A model generated the notes under the pieces. It did no database searches, was not told the origin of the DNA, and worked only from the letters and a program-made list of their open reading frames with translations. From positions 2,294,001 through 2,358,000 of the forward strand of contig JAJGBQ010000006.1 in NCBI GenBank assembly GCA_022457065.1: a DNA stretch of 64,000 nt, in the 5' to 3' direction. The DNA comes from Curvularia sp. ZM96 (taxonomy: Eukaryota; Ascomycota; Dothideomycetes; Pleosporales; Pleosporaceae). A program made the position numbers and the translations under genes. Position 1 is the stretch's first letter. Each line of letters starts with the position of its first letter. Positions 33,571 to 45,639 of this stretch are shown piece after piece.

Positions 33571-36235
33571 CTATGTAAGTGTTTTGATGTATCTCTCCAG
33601 ACTTAACCCGAGGTTTACAACAAACTGCCATTGTGTATTACCGCGAAAGAAACGAGACCATATGTTCAAGACTGCAAGGCCAAGCGCAAAGGGCTCGATG
33701 GGTAAGCGCAGAAAACTATCACTGATCTCGGCATCGTCAAAGTCAATCACGGCATAAGCCTCCTTTATGATGCAGCGTACCCAATGCAGTATGCGATTCT
33801 CTGATGGTGACAGCACGTCTTCGCGAAAGGGTCTCGGGATAGAGAACAACCATTTTCCGAGAAAAATCGCGCATTCGAAGCTCGATATGGCGTGCTGCAC
33901 ACTCCAGAAGAAGGCTTGGCTTCTAGCAACTCGGTCAATGCCTAGTCTCACTGGGATGCTGAGTGCGTGCGTAGAATATAGCAATGCTGACAACAGATTA
34001 TCGTTACGCTCTATATCCGGCACGCGGGTCAGGCCGGCTGCGATGACATCGATGTCGCGGGACTCCAGGTGACGGTGGGGTCCAATATTCAGTGACAGGC
34101 GAACATAAGCAATCACCAGAAGAGCGCTTGAGGTAAACGGGATAGGCCTTATAAGTTAGCACAGATATCGACGCTTTCACACGGCCTTGGTACTCACCCG
34201 CTTTCGTTATTTGGGTCCAACATCGATTCTGGAGTTTGTTGCCAGAGAGAAGTCCACCCACGAAGAGCACGTCCAATGGTTTGCAACTCACTGGCTGAGA
34301 TAGTGGCAGGAGAGGTTGCAGGGAATGAAAGCTCGCGCACCACATGGATGCGTTGTAGCAATGCATGGAGAAGGAGATAGTTTCCAATGGGACTGGGAAT
34401 AGGATGAACCTGCTCTGCAAAACTGTCAGCCCATACAGTCCTTTGTGCGCTAGGAAGACGAAATCTTCTAGTGACTTACCTTCAGTTGTTGAGCTATGAA
34501 GGAGAATGGACAATGCTTGTTGGAAAGGCATTTGTTCTTCCTTGCCATCGCGTTGAAGGGACATCCATTGTGCGGCACTGCTGGCCTGCCACTCTTGCGT
34601 GCAGCAAGGAAGCCGTAGGTGAAGCTCACTACTCCATATCAATGGGTTGATGTTATAAGCGACACTATGAACGTTGATGTAAGCGAACGCTACGAGTTTC
34701 GTACGCCTGGCAGACTCTCGCTGAATCCAATCATCCCACATGGCTGATCTAGATGTCGAACCGCTTAGGCATGTTTCGCGTTCTTGAAGGCCAGAGTCTC
34801 GAAGTGTCTGGACCAACAATCCTCTCAGTGCAAAAGCCTGTTGAAGTAGGCCCGTCCTTTCCCACGTGGCGTAACCGACGAGGATAAGCAATGTCTTCAC
34901 CATGTCAAGAGGCGACCAGGGACCCGAACGCCTAGTTGCAGGTGGTACGTCGGTCAAGATGGCATTATTAGCATTGACCAGAGCCATCGTTTGTGGGCTG
35001 AAATGCGACTCTTCCAGGCGTAGACGCTCAAAAACAATCAGCTTCGATACTTGAAACAAACGATCTCCACTCTTTCGCTCAAAGCAATACTGTGCTCCGG
35101 CAGCGCACATAGCCAGAGTTAGCTCCAAGGGTGAAGATGACGGGCTATAAGTCGGCGCATGTATGAAGGGGAAATGTGAGTGAAAGCCGGTGAAGAAGTT
35201 GGTGATGTAGCGAGTGAGAGTATGGCGAGACGGGATTTCGAATTCTGATATGGGAGATGAAAAGGCCCCAAGAAGCGAGATCAAGAAGCTGCGATGATCG
35301 TCTGTAACATTGAAAGTCCCGTTCCGAGCCCGTTGATTGGCGAGGTCTTGAAACAGACGATTAACATAGCGGTCTTTGGGGGCTGTGAGAAGAGGAGAAA
35401 CTTACTATCCTCTGCATTGGATTTTAGATGAAGCTGGTCGTCAGCCGGCGCCGATGGCAGCCACGTGCTAAAGGGTGTGCCAATGTCCTCAGGACCAGGA
35501 GATTGCGATGCTTCTGGCTCGCGAGATGGCCTTCTTGGTTCCTGCTGGTGCTCGCCAATACGCAACCAGTCAAAATCATACTCGGGTGTCCATTGCGCTG
35601 ATAGTCCCACGCCATCTATAAAGTTGACAAAGTCGCGAAAGTCCTCGAGACCTTCTTCACGATAAGGGGGTGGTTGGGGCAGCTCTACGACGTTGCTCAG
35701 CAGGCCACTCGAGCATTGAGACGGCTCTTATGTCTGGCGGATGCAAGACTTACCCGGAGTAATCAACTGGGACTGGGCGTCTTGGAAGGAGCGAGCAGGC
35801 GCAGCATGTAGGTTGAGATGGCTTGAGTGGGGCTGTGACACAAGGCGCGAATTCGTAGTCGCCATGGCAGGGACACTCAATCCGCTAGAAGCGACATTGT
35901 GCACATGGGCCGGCACATCCTGCTGCTGAGACGCGCCTATCGATGTCGCCGTGGCAGTCGAACATGTTGAGATGGCAGCATCTGGGCTGTTGGCATGGTG
36001 CGTTATGCGCCAATGCCTGGTGAGCAAGTCCCGTCGCGTGAAGGCGGCGCCACATCGACAAGCATAGGGCTTTTCTCTGGTATCTAGGTGTAGAGCATGG
36101 ATCAGCTACTGTAACCTGCCTGAGCAAAGCAACGATGGATTGGAGGTACCGACGGGTTCGGAGATGGCGGGTCAGGTGCTCTGCTCGCTTGAAGCTTCTC
36201 GAGCAATGGCTACAGGTGTGGGTGAGTTTGTGCAT
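33571..36235 (-). CDS. C2H2 zinc-finger transcription factor with fungal-specific regulatory domain
   Basis: Six minus-strand exons: 36235-36154, 36083-35754, 35684-35406, 35382-34480, 34414-34198, 34147-33571, giving 795 residues. Two C2H2 fingers lie at the N-terminus: CSHCSRSFKRAEHLTRHLRTH and then, after the TREKPY linker, CRCGAAFTRRDLLTRHWRITH. The first splice junction falls inside the last His of finger 1 and rebuilds the classical linker, which supports the model. The rest is the fungal-specific transcription factor domain (PF04082 type), with FHSHFPFIHAPTYS, LTLAMCAAGAQYC and NYLLLHALLQRIHVVRELS. It would be a nuclear, promoter-binding regulator. It is divergent from the dehydrogenase gene with 276 bases between start codons, suggesting it may control the neighbourhood. 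Its binding motif is not predictable by eye. Confidence 0.88.
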
Positions 36236-36511
36236 GTGGCGGCAATTTGTTGGAGAGGAGTTGGAGCGCCGTGGGTCTTATGCTGAGTTCCGCCCGGCGT
36301 CTCCTGACCCCTAAGTGCCTTGGCAATATGCGCGTGCGGGGTAGATAGCGCCTACTCCAAGAAACGGGCCGAAACGGTAACGCCGCGATAAGCCACTCCC
36401 ACGGCGCTGGACGCTGGCAGAGACGGACAGCAGGGCACGCGCAATCACTAGTACTACCTACTGCACTGTGCTCTGTAGAACGCCTTTTCCTCCCTCTCGA
36501 ACCATTGCGCC
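36236..36511. promoter_or_regulatory. Shared divergent promoter of the transcription factor and dehydrogenase genes
   Basis: 276 bases separate the two start codons. A GATAAG lies at 36387-36392, matching the binding core of nitrogen-regulatory GATA factors. No clear TATA box. Co-regulation is inferred from the arrangement. Confidence 0.55.
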
Positions 36512-37425
36512 ATGACGTCCCTTGCGAGACGGCTCCCCGGCGTGGCTGTCGTGACGGGTGCTGGAGGGACCGGTATGTTGGCGACCACGTGACACAGGCA
36601 CGCCCTGCTCATCTCATGCACCATAGGCATCGGTGCGGCCGTCGCCAAAGGCTTTGTGCACTCCGGCTGCTCGCGAATCGCCATTACCGACATCAATTCA
36701 GAAACGCTAAAAGACACAAAGGATGCTCTTCTCGCCATCAACCCGTCTGCTCACGTCTTCAGCCAGGCAGGCGACGTAGCCGACGAAGCATTCGTAGATG
36801 CTTTCATGGGCGATGTCGTATCGCAGTTCCAGAGGCTTGACTACGGCGTCAACTGTGCAGGCGTCCTTGGAGGTGACGTCGTCAAAGCTGTCGACATGCC
36901 GACGGATTCTTTCGACCGTTTGAATGCCATCAATTACAAGGGCTCGTGGCTTACTTGTCGTGCGCAGTTGAAGCATATGCTAAAGCAGGAGCCCCTGGAC
37001 GAACACCCCAAACAAAGAGGCGCCATCGTCAACATCGCAAGCCAGCTCGGTATAGTAGCCAGACCTGGCGCTGGTCCGTTCCTCACATCGTGGCTGATTG
37101 GAGATTCATCTGCTGATACGAACACACAGCCGCATATTGCGCATCGAAAGCTGCCATTGTCAACATGACACGCGCAAATGCCATCGACTACTCCGAAGAT
37201 GGTATTCGTGTCAATTGCGTCTGTCCAGGTGTCATCAAAACGCCCATGACCACTACTTCACCGGCCATGGTGGAAGCACTGAAGCCAGCCATCGACATTG
37301 CGCCCATGAAAAGGATGGGCACGCCAGAAGAAGTCGCCGACGCAGTCTTGTTTCTATGCTCCTCCCAGTCGTCATTTATTCAGGGTCATGCACTTGTCGT
37401 AGATGGTGGCTATACAATCAATTAG
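36512..37425 (+). CDS. Short-chain dehydrogenase/reductase (classical SDR)
   Basis: Three exons, 36512-36572, 36627-37073, 37130-37425, giving 267 residues, the usual size of a classical SDR. The first junction rebuilds the cofactor motif TGAGGTGIGAAVA. Other signatures are NCAG in YGVNCAGVLGG, the catalytic Ser in IVNIASQLG, and the catalytic Tyr/Lys in AYCASKAA, the last restored by the second junction. The C-terminus has the RVNCVCPGVIKTPM and VVDGGY motifs. It is an NAD(P)(H)-dependent oxidoreductase on an alcohol or ketone substrate that cannot be told from sequence. ITDIN after the second strand, with an Asp at the adenosine-ribose position, favours NAD(H). Divergent from the regulator gene and convergent with the amidase, with only 88 bases between stops. 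Confidence 0.9.
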
Positions 37426-37513
37426 TCTAGTTACAGCAACATTCAAGATGACCAGAACACGTTGTATCCAAGCATCAAGGACACTGCTAAGCTGGTGCAC
37501 CGACAATGCCGCT

Positions 37514-39267
37514 TCAAAGCTTAGTAACAAGCTTCGATTCCTGCTCCGTTCTTTTGCCAATCTTGTGCCAGTCGTTTGCTGACTCCCATGCAAAAGCAGC
37601 GTTCAAGATCTTTTGCTCCTGCCACAAGCCCCCTACCAGCTGCATTCCTACCGGCAGCATAACATTAGCATCTACATTGGAAGGCGCAAACCCCACAGGA
37701 AGTGACATGGCTGGGTGCCCTGTTACATCAAAGATTGCCGTGTTGATAGTTATGCCCATACTCGGCTTGAGTGCCTCCATCGGCCGATCTCCGCGCTTCC
37801 AATCCACATTGGGAGGCGCTACGAAAGGAGTCGTGGGCATGACGATTAAATCATATTCCTGAAACAACTTTTCATACGAGTCACGCAGTTGCTGCGCCAG
37901 ATTCATAGTCTTTGCGTAAAGACCGGGGTAGTTTTGCATAAGCGAGAGACCATTGATCATGGTGTTTTTTGTCGACGGGAAGAGTTTTTGGAACGTCTCA
38001 TTTGTCCATGGCTGACGTGCTGCTTCGTAAGCCGTGGAAAATAGACCCCTTCGTCCATGAGCATAGCCTAGCATACTGAGAGTGCCGGCAATACGTTGTT
38101 GAATGGTCCATATAGCCGGTCCTTCAAGATGCAGAGGCAAGGAGACTTCTTCGACAGTAGCGCCCAGTCGTTGAAAAGAGTCTACTGCATTCCGAACAAT
38201 TCTTTTTACTTCCGGATCAACCAGCCTATGGTCAAACCCTTCTTTAAGTACGCCGATCTTGAGTCCAGTAACAGTATCGCAAAGTCGTCTTGTATATTGT
38301 GTTGATCCATGTGTCGGGGCGCCTAGTGTCCGGTCGTCGTAGTCGTCTCTTCCACTGATAGCCTCCAAGCACGAAGCTACATCTCTGACGGATCTTGCAA
38401 TCGGTCCAGCGTGGTCGCTGATTGCGTCGCCACTGGATATGCCGGTATATGGGACCAACCCGTGGGTCGGCTTCAGGCCTACGCCTGTAGCGCTGGGTGT
38501 TAGTTTATTGATTCACTTGTTGATGCCACGTAACGAGCTGGGTAAACTCACAACCACAGAAAGAAGATGGCACGCGAATACTGCCTCCTTGATCAGCACC
38601 GATTGCAATGTCAACAAGTCCTCCTCCGACTACAGCCGAGCCACCCGACGTGCTTCCGCCAGCCGAGAAACCTTCGGCATACGGGTTGTGCACAGTTCCT
38701 TGGGCAGAAGTAAAAGATGAAGTTGAGTTGCAGAAGTTCTCGCATATAGTTGTTCCCACAATTTTGGCACCAGCATCCAATGCTCGGCGGACTACTGTGG
38801 CATCCGAGTCAGAAGTCCATGCTGGAATAGCGTCTGTTCCAAAGAATTGTGGAACGCCAGCGACTGCAATATTGTCTTTGAGACAAACAGTCTTCCCTTG
38901 AAGTAGAGTCCCCTCGGGATCGCCGTGAATGAAGAACTTGTGGGCCCAGGCGTTACCGTAGTCTTGGTCATCTGTTGCTGGCCGATGAATGTGCTCTCTT
39001 GGGTATTTCTCGAAATCCGTACGTGCTACATAATCGGGCAAGTCCAGTACATGTTGAGCAACATCATGTACTGCAGCCAGGAGTTGTTGGTAGTCCCGTG
39101 ATTCATTGGGTGATATGCCATTGGTGACGCCGATGCTGTTCAGAACCGACTCCGCGTCACCTTCAGCCACGAGGTGCTCACTATATGTTTGTCAATACGC
39201 CGTCAGGACAGTCCTGCAATGTTGGGACTTCAACAGACCTTATTGGTGAGTCAAAAAAGACTGACAT
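37514..39267 (-). CDS. Amidase (amidase signature family)
   Basis: Three minus-strand exons: 39267-39239, 39180-38552, 38484-37514, giving 542 residues. The short first exon encodes MSVFFDSPIS; it was added because the frame further in lacks an ATG and this exon splices in frame. The Ser-cisSer-Lys triad is visible: Lys in VCLKDNIAVAG, then the signature GFSAGGSTSGGSAVVGGGL and GADQGGSIRVPSSFCG, followed by GLKPTHGLVPYTG. The family hydrolyses linear amides to acid plus ammonia (acetamidase, indoleacetamide hydrolase, fungal allophanate- and GatA-like relatives). No signal peptide, so cytosolic. Its upstream region is shared with the deacetylase-fold gene. In context it could act on amides made by, or alongside, the nitrilase; that is inference. 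Confidence 0.9.
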
Positions 39268-40821
39268 TGTCGGTTGAGGCGCACAGGTGTGGAATGGAAG
39301 GAGCTTCAAGGCACAAATCCTATGACTAAAGAGTTGTTAAAACTGCTTGATATATAAACCACCAAATTTCTTCACCGCAAGTGGAATGCTGTTACGTACA
39401 ATTTAGCCAATGGTTCAGTGCTTGAAGTTGTGGGTTGATGGTTTTTCAAAGGATGCTGATGTGATAATCTCTCCAACCGACCCCAACACGCGCACGCACA
39501 CCCGAGTGGGTACCGGCACTAGTCGACCTAGCTGGGGCTTACAGGGCTGATAGTCCAACGTAGTACGTGGATAACCGGCCTACCACTCGTCAACGAGTGT
39601 AAAAGATGTTCTGATAGAAGAGACAATATGGAAATTTCCTCGTATACTGCAAGCTGTCGCAGATAGCGACTCATTTGTGACCTTCACCGATCGTACAATA
39701 CATCACTTGATTCTCACAATCACTTTGGTCCGAGCGCATGACCATATCTAGTCCTGTATGACTGGGTGACATGAGCGCCATACGGGCTGTCTCACCGTTA
39801 TCCCTAGTTGTGGTATTGTGCTTTTAGCCACCCGTGGTTGCTTAAAGTCTAGTGTCATCTGGAGTCTTGCCCCAGCACTCATCGAAGGCGCTCCTTTTCT
39901 CGAAGGAATCACTAGCGGTAAATCAGATACTTGTTCTCGGGTCGGCTGCCGGGTGTTTAGCTCGTCAGGACTGGGTTGAAGCCTGCTTCGCATCCCCCTC
40001 CCCCGCCCCCAAATTTCACATTGACCAAATCCCTGTGTTGGTCAGCGATCTGCGCAGTCGTCTCCAGACACTTGCTCAGTCGACATCGACTGCACATAGC
40101 TTCCTGATTGCTCTTGTATTTTGAGTGTTCGCATCTATTATTTACATCCATGTGTGGTGCTTCCCACTGACTCGCGTGGTGGCGAAAACAGAAATTCGGA
40201 TAAAACTAGCACCGAGCCATTGGAAGATCCCAAAACCAGGAACCAGTCACGTACAATCACATTATGTGATTATTTCCTGCATCAAGAAACGTGCCACTGA
40301 TCTTCTCTGAAGGTATCTCGCGATTGGACATTGGCACAACCATTCTTTTGGGGTATATACTGGTAGCACTTACCCCTCTCGCGCTCCCGCGGATGTGAGG
40401 TTGGTTCGGCACTTGCTGGTGAGGATATAGGTACCTAGCGCAAGATCACGGCCACTCCCACCCTTTGCAACACAACAGCTGCGGAAGTACACCGTTACCA
40501 ATTAAACCAGACACATTCCCGTGCAGATGACGGGAAACAGCTGGAGATTGGAGGTTGGAGGTTGGGGTCATAGTGATAAGATAAGCGAAGGTATCGTGGT
40601 ACTCCGGGGACAGGTCGAAAATGGGTCGTCAAGTTTGGTACAGCCCCTCCTCCGCTGGTTACCCCGCGTTAGTTCTCAAAACTACGCGTCACGGTATTAA
40701 GCTGATAATATTCCGGACCAACCGGTTGACCTACCCACCTTCAGTTCATCTCAGTTGGTAGCATTTTCCTGCAGAGCCGATCAGCACAAGCATAACCGCC
40801 CTCTCACGTCATATAGCAGCA
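39268..40821. promoter_or_regulatory. Divergent upstream region of the amidase and deacetylase-fold genes, with twin GATA motif
   Basis: 1.55 kb between the two start codons with no supported gene. At 40575-40585 the sequence GATAAGATAAG holds two GATAAG cores sharing one G, 237-247 bases before the deacetylase-fold ATG. Closely paired GATA sites are the preferred targets of AreA/NIT2-type nitrogen regulators. Further GATAA cores occur near 39,458 and 39,569 on the amidase side. A GGAGGTTGGAGGTTGGGG repeat lies just before the twin site. Confidence 0.55.
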
Positions 40822-41913
40822 ATGGGTAAGAAGCGTGTGCTTATCTCGTACGGCATCGATGTCGACGCTGTATGTGGCTGGCTGGGCTCTTATGGCGGAG
40901 AGGACAGCACCAGCGACATCAGTCGTGGACTCTTTGCGGGTACCGTTGGTACACAGCGCCTACTGAAGTTGTTCAAGAAGTACGACATCAAGACCACATG
41001 GTTCATTCCTGGCCACAGTTTGGAGACGTTCCCTGAGGATATGGCAGCCGTTCGGGATGCGGGACACGAGATCGGTCTCCACGGATACAGCCATGAGAAT
41101 CCCGTGGATATGAGCTTGGAGCAGCAAAGAGACGTCCTTGATAAGACATATCGCATGTTGACCGAGTTCGCTGGGAAGCCACCGCGAGGCAGTGTAGCTC
41201 CATGGTATGCTTTACAAGATTATGACTTGTACTACAGGCTGAAAATTGCTACAGGTGGGAGACAAGCCGTGAAGGGGCGGAGCTACTCCTCTCCTATGGC
41301 ATTGAGTACGACCATAGCATGAGTCACCATGACTGCCAGCCCTATTATCTGAGAACTGGTGACTCCTGGACCAAGATTGACTACAAAAAGAAAGCCGAAG
41401 AATGGATGAAGCCGTTGGTTGCAGGGCAAGAAACTGGTCTGGTAGAAATTCCTGCAAATTGGTATCTTGATGTAAGAGCTTCGTGAAACAAATCATTTTC
41501 ACTTTCACTAACATGAAGATTGATAGGACCTGCCACCACACATGTTTATCAAGGGTTCTCCTAACAGTCATGGCTTCGTCAATGCGCGGGATACCGAAGA
41601 TCTATGGAGAGACCATTTTGACTACTTCTACCGCGAGTATGATGAATTCATCTTTGTAAGTCTTCACCCCATTGGATTGGTATTACGCATAATTTAGCTA
41701 ACGCAGCCGGAACAGCCCCTGACGATTCACCCAGATGTATCTGGCCGACCACATCTACTTCTCATGCACGAAAGACTGATTGAACATTTTAAGAAGCATG
41801 AGGGCGTTGAGTTTGTAACTATGGAGCAAATGGCTGACGAATTCAAGAAGAAGCATGCCCCGGCGGAAGGGGCGCTTCTTCCGGCTGCAGCAGGATCTCA
41901 GCTGAAGAGATAG
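40822..41913 (+). CDS. Polysaccharide-deacetylase-fold (PuuE-like, CE4) C-N hydrolase
   Basis: Four exons: 40822-41204, 41255-41471, 41527-41655, 41707-41913, giving 311 residues. The NodB-type fold is shown by YGIDVDAVCGWLG (catalytic and metal-binding Asp pair), TTWFIPGHSLE, EIGLHGYSHENP (metal-ligand His pair HxxxH), APWWETSREGAELL and IEYDHSMSHHDCQPYYL. TIHPDVSGRPHLLLMHERLI follows near the end. The full-length match and lack of a signal peptide place it with cytosolic PuuE/allantoinase-like and peptidoglycan-deacetylase-like proteins, not secreted chitin deacetylases. Members hydrolyse amide bonds, some of them cyclic. The C-terminal tail after the fold is Ala-rich and short. It is divergent from the amidase, and the twin GATA motif lies upstream. 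The substrate is unknown. Confidence 0.87.
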
Positions 41914-42728
41914 TTCGGCCCATGGCTGTTCTCGATTGATGCTTGAAACTTGATTGGCTGTAAGTTGGCAGTACATATGTAGTCCGGCATTATTGTTATG
42001 ATTTTGCATAAACATCGGCCCTTCTTTCGCCCCTCTGCAGTTCTCATCTCTAGGTTTATGACTAGCGAGTGGTCATAGCAATTCAACAGCCATGAAAGAT
42101 TCGGCAGTTGCATGAATGGCAGTCACCATCAAATGTACAATAGATAAATTCAACATGTTTTAGTATCTGTACTTAGCACCGTTCAAAAGTCAATCCCTCC
42201 AATTGCTAGCGTTACAGGGTATGAATTGGAGTTGTCGTGGTCCCTGAAAGTTTTCCGTGGAGCTTGGGGTTCCGTCAGCGGTGGGGGCCCCTTCCCAACC
42301 ACCCTAACGTTAGCTGCATATGTCTAAACTTCATGTAACCTATGGCTATCCAACAAGGTCGAGCCTGTCTCTATCTTCAACATTGTCTGGCAAGGATTCT
42401 GACCTCATGCTACGGGAGATATGCTTAGTTAAAGGTATGGACACGTCAACCTTTGGGGTCGTCCAACACGTTCTTGTTCGCATGCTATCTAGTGGAGAGA
42501 GCCTCCAAAAGATCGGGGTGGTGCGTAATCGAGCTGCCCCGGATTTCGAAACGGCGCATGCTGGTACTTGCGCGGGGTATCGGGCTAGAAACAAGGGTTC
42601 AACTTATCAACCTATGGCAGGCGCATAAATAAAGTGTCGCCGAAGTTATCTTTTTTCTGTTTTGTTTTGCAATTAGCACCAAAGGCAACCTCATCTGTCA
42701 TTGTCGTTACGCGTCGTTGCCTGTGACG
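41914..42728. promoter_or_regulatory. Upstream region of the amino-acid permease gene
   Basis: 815 bases, no gene supported. Minus-strand GATA cores lie at 42603-42608 (CTTATC) and 42646-42650 (TTATC), 126 and 83 bases before the permease ATG, consistent with GATA-factor control. Confidence 0.45.
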
Positions 42729-44301
42729 ATGGCTGAAAAGCACGAGGACATCATTGCGCCGGCACCAAGCCACAGCTCCGAGAGTGTTGTCGACAGCAAA
42801 ACTGACCTAGAGAACGAAGGCGAGGTCTTCAAGAAAGGAGAAGGCTATGAAGACTTCAGAACAGTGTCATGGGTTCAGACAACAGTCATTCTGCTGAAGA
42901 GTAAGTGTGTTCCATGCCAGATTCGTGATTCAAATGAATCATCTCCAAGGCACAATACTTATCTAGCAACATAGTCATCTTCGCAACTGGTGTTCTTACC
43001 ATTCCTATGGCAATGTACGTTCTCGGTGCTTTACCCGGAGCCATCAACGTGATCGGCTGGCAAGCTGTCAATACTTGGGGAGCAATCGTACTTGGACAGT
43101 TTCGAACTCGGCACCCGGGCTGTCATTCTATTGCCGATATGGGCCTGCTCGTCGGTGGACCTATCGTCAAGGAAATTACAGGCATTCTCTTCCTAGTCGC
43201 CTTCATCATTGTAGCCGCGTCGGGCATAGTTGGTGTATCGACTGCACTCAACGCCCTCTCGAACCACTCGTTGTGTACAAACTACTTCTCCATCATTGCA
43301 GCGCTTATGGTAGGCTTTTGCGCGAGTGTAAGGAAGTTTGAGAAGATTGCTTGGATCACTTGGGCTGGTTTCTTCTCGGTCTTTATCGCCGTGTTCATCG
43401 TCGTGTAAGCCTCTTTCCATCTTCCTTCTTACTCCCCTAGCGACTTTACAGAGCTAGTGGGGCATTCTTCACTTCGCGACACTCTGCTTACACTAGAACT
43501 ATCAGCGTTGGAGTGACAACCCGCGATCGTCCTGCTGCTGCGCCACAGACAGGCCCTTACGAGTTCGGATATCATATCATTGGCAATCCGACATTTGCAG
43601 CTGGTATAACAGCCGCAAGTACCATTTTCTGCTCCTCGGCGGCCACGTCTGCTTTCCTCCCCGTCATGTCGGAAATGCGCAACCCCCGTCATTATAACCG
43701 GGCAGTCATGTGCTGCATGGGCTTTGTGACCGCTGCATATCTGTCTTTCAGTTTGGTAGTGTACAAGTGGTGCGGTAAATGGGTTGCCTCGCCTTCTCTC
43801 GGCAGTGCTGGACCAACGATAAAGAAGGTAGCATACGGAATCGGAATTATTGGACTACTCGTAAGTGGCGCGCTTTACGTTCACGTCGGCGCCAAATACT
43901 TGTTCGTCCGGATTTTGAGGAAGTCGAGACACCTACAAAGCAACACGGTTATCCATTGGGGTACATGGTTTGGCTGCGTAGGAAGCCTGACCATTGTCAG
44001 CTTTCTAATTGCCTCGGGAGTGCCGATATTCAACTACCTGCTGAGTCTTGCTGGAAGTCTTGCATTTGCTCCTTTGGGGATAGGCTATCCTGGCTGGCTT
44101 TGGATATACGACCACCCGAACCACTGGAAGGGAACATGGCCGCAGAAGATGATGTATCTGTTACACGTTCTGCTCATTGGTCTGTCTGTTTTCCTGACTG
44201 TGGGTGGCACATATGGCGTTATTGTGCAGATCAAAGATGCGTATAGGGACGGTTCGATTGACTCAGCCTTTTCATGCGCAGACAACAGTAACTCTTCCTA
44301 G
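42729..44301 (+). CDS. Amino-acid permease, AAAP (Aa_trans) family
   Basis: Three exons, 42729-42900, 42975-43404, 43497-44301, giving 468 residues. After a hydrophilic, acidic N-terminus (about 45 residues), the Aa_trans core begins with VSWVQTTVILLKIIFATGVL, the first junction restoring this helix, and continues TIPMAMYVLGALPGA. About eleven hydrophobic helices follow, including GPIVKEITGILFLVAFIIVA, VMCCMGFVTAAYLSFSLVVY and SLTIVSFLIASGVPIFNYLL. TISVGV...RPAAAPQTGP, the loop common in fungal members, is restored by the second junction. The family includes the N. crassa neutral amino-acid permease mtr. It is a plasma-membrane importer of neutral or aromatic amino acids or related nitrogen compounds. 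It lies downstream of the deacetylase-fold gene in the same direction and probably supplies substrate to the enzymes of the locus. Confidence 0.88.
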
Positions 44302-45639
44302 TTACACGAAGCATGCTGTTTGTATGTTTACAATGTGGTTCACTTTGATATGTCACTCTCTTGGAGCTACGACCTGGTTAACTCGATTACGGATGAATAA
44401 TATACTTTTCTATGAAGGACCGCAATTGCCCGCGTCTCGGACTATATAAGCTCTTCATTCGTTATCAACCTGATGATCTTAACGTCAGAAAACGAAGCTG
44501 GAGGGCCATGAAAGGTCCATGCGTACTGACTGCTTTTAGTGTGATTAGTTTGGCGATGTCATAGGAGGCTCAAATCAACGAGCATCACCTACCACCGCGA
44601 CGAGTCGTGGCCGGGCTTGTACTATATGCCTATAAATGTGGGGCCTGGCAGAAACTTTCCCATGGTTCGCGTTAAGCTGCTTCTTGGCAGTGCTGGCCCA
44701 TGGATTGACAGTGTAGCAGTACCTGCGTAAGATATATATGGCGCCCGTCTTATCCTTGGTCCCGCCGCTGACGTCGGGTGTCTCCCTTCGCCACTAACAT
44801 GGTCGGTACAAACCTAACTCTCACGTTACGTCCCACAACACCGTCTCTAAAGGCGTCGCCTATCGCTTCTTAGGCCCTAATATCGCCACACGCGCCGCAT
44901 CACAACGGCTTTTGTAGAGTTTGTCGTGCACATCAATCCTTTCGTTCTGTAAAGTACCGATACTAGCAAGACAGCCAATATCGCGCATCCGATCTGTCTT
45001 AACAAACGTCGATCACTCGTAAGGTGTGCCCAAGACAGCTCTGTACTCATGCAGATATACGTCAACGATTACATTGTGCCTATGGATGGTCGGTATTAGT
45101 AGGGAATGCTACACGTGATTTTGGCATCGGCCTAGTCTAAGAGCAATGAAGGTATCTTGCTGGAACGGGTAGAGCAGAGACTCGTGCGAAGCTGCATCTC
45201 TGTGACTTTGCGAAAAGAGATGCAATTGTCTCCTGATGAGTGTCATTCGGCAGCAAAATATCCCAGTACAGTGTATACCAAATCCCGTCGAGTTATACAG
45301 TCGCAGATGCCACTGCTTTCATCACGCTACGCAGAGCCTGTCGCCATAAACTTCGGGCTTTTTTTCTTTTGTAGGAAGGATGAACGACTGACGTCGGGAA
45401 AAGGAACGCAATCAAGATAATGCAGCATCCGTCTTGGTATCAGATGCAGGCACCAGGGCTTCTGTCTCATGAGCGACAGGGATAGCCCCATGGGGACAAC
45501 AGCTTCGTAAACGCAAACACTCACCGCTAAAGGTGGTAAGGAACCTCGTGAGAATACCGGGTATCGGGTACTACAAACTCTAAATGTTGCAAATTGCATG
45601 CTACGAAGTAGTTTTCGTATCACGTCAACCTCGGATCAA
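44302..45639. other. Intergenic, no gene seen
   Basis: Normal composition, short frames only. 44,590-44,740 has a coding-like stretch without start or end that I could not assign. Confidence 0.45.

Noticed and set aside
42729..44301. Permease first considered as NCS1 purine/allantoin type
   Set aside because: The motifs (TVILLK...ATGVLTIPMAM and APQTGP loop) fit the AAAP amino-acid family; NCS1 signatures are absent.
28381..44301. Locus considered as a secondary-metabolite cluster
   Set aside because: No polyketide synthase, NRPS, terpene synthase or P450 is present; the enzymes are hydrolases and one SDR.
44590..44740. Coding-like stretch after the permease
   Set aside because: No start, stop or splice structure and no recognisable family; too short to call.
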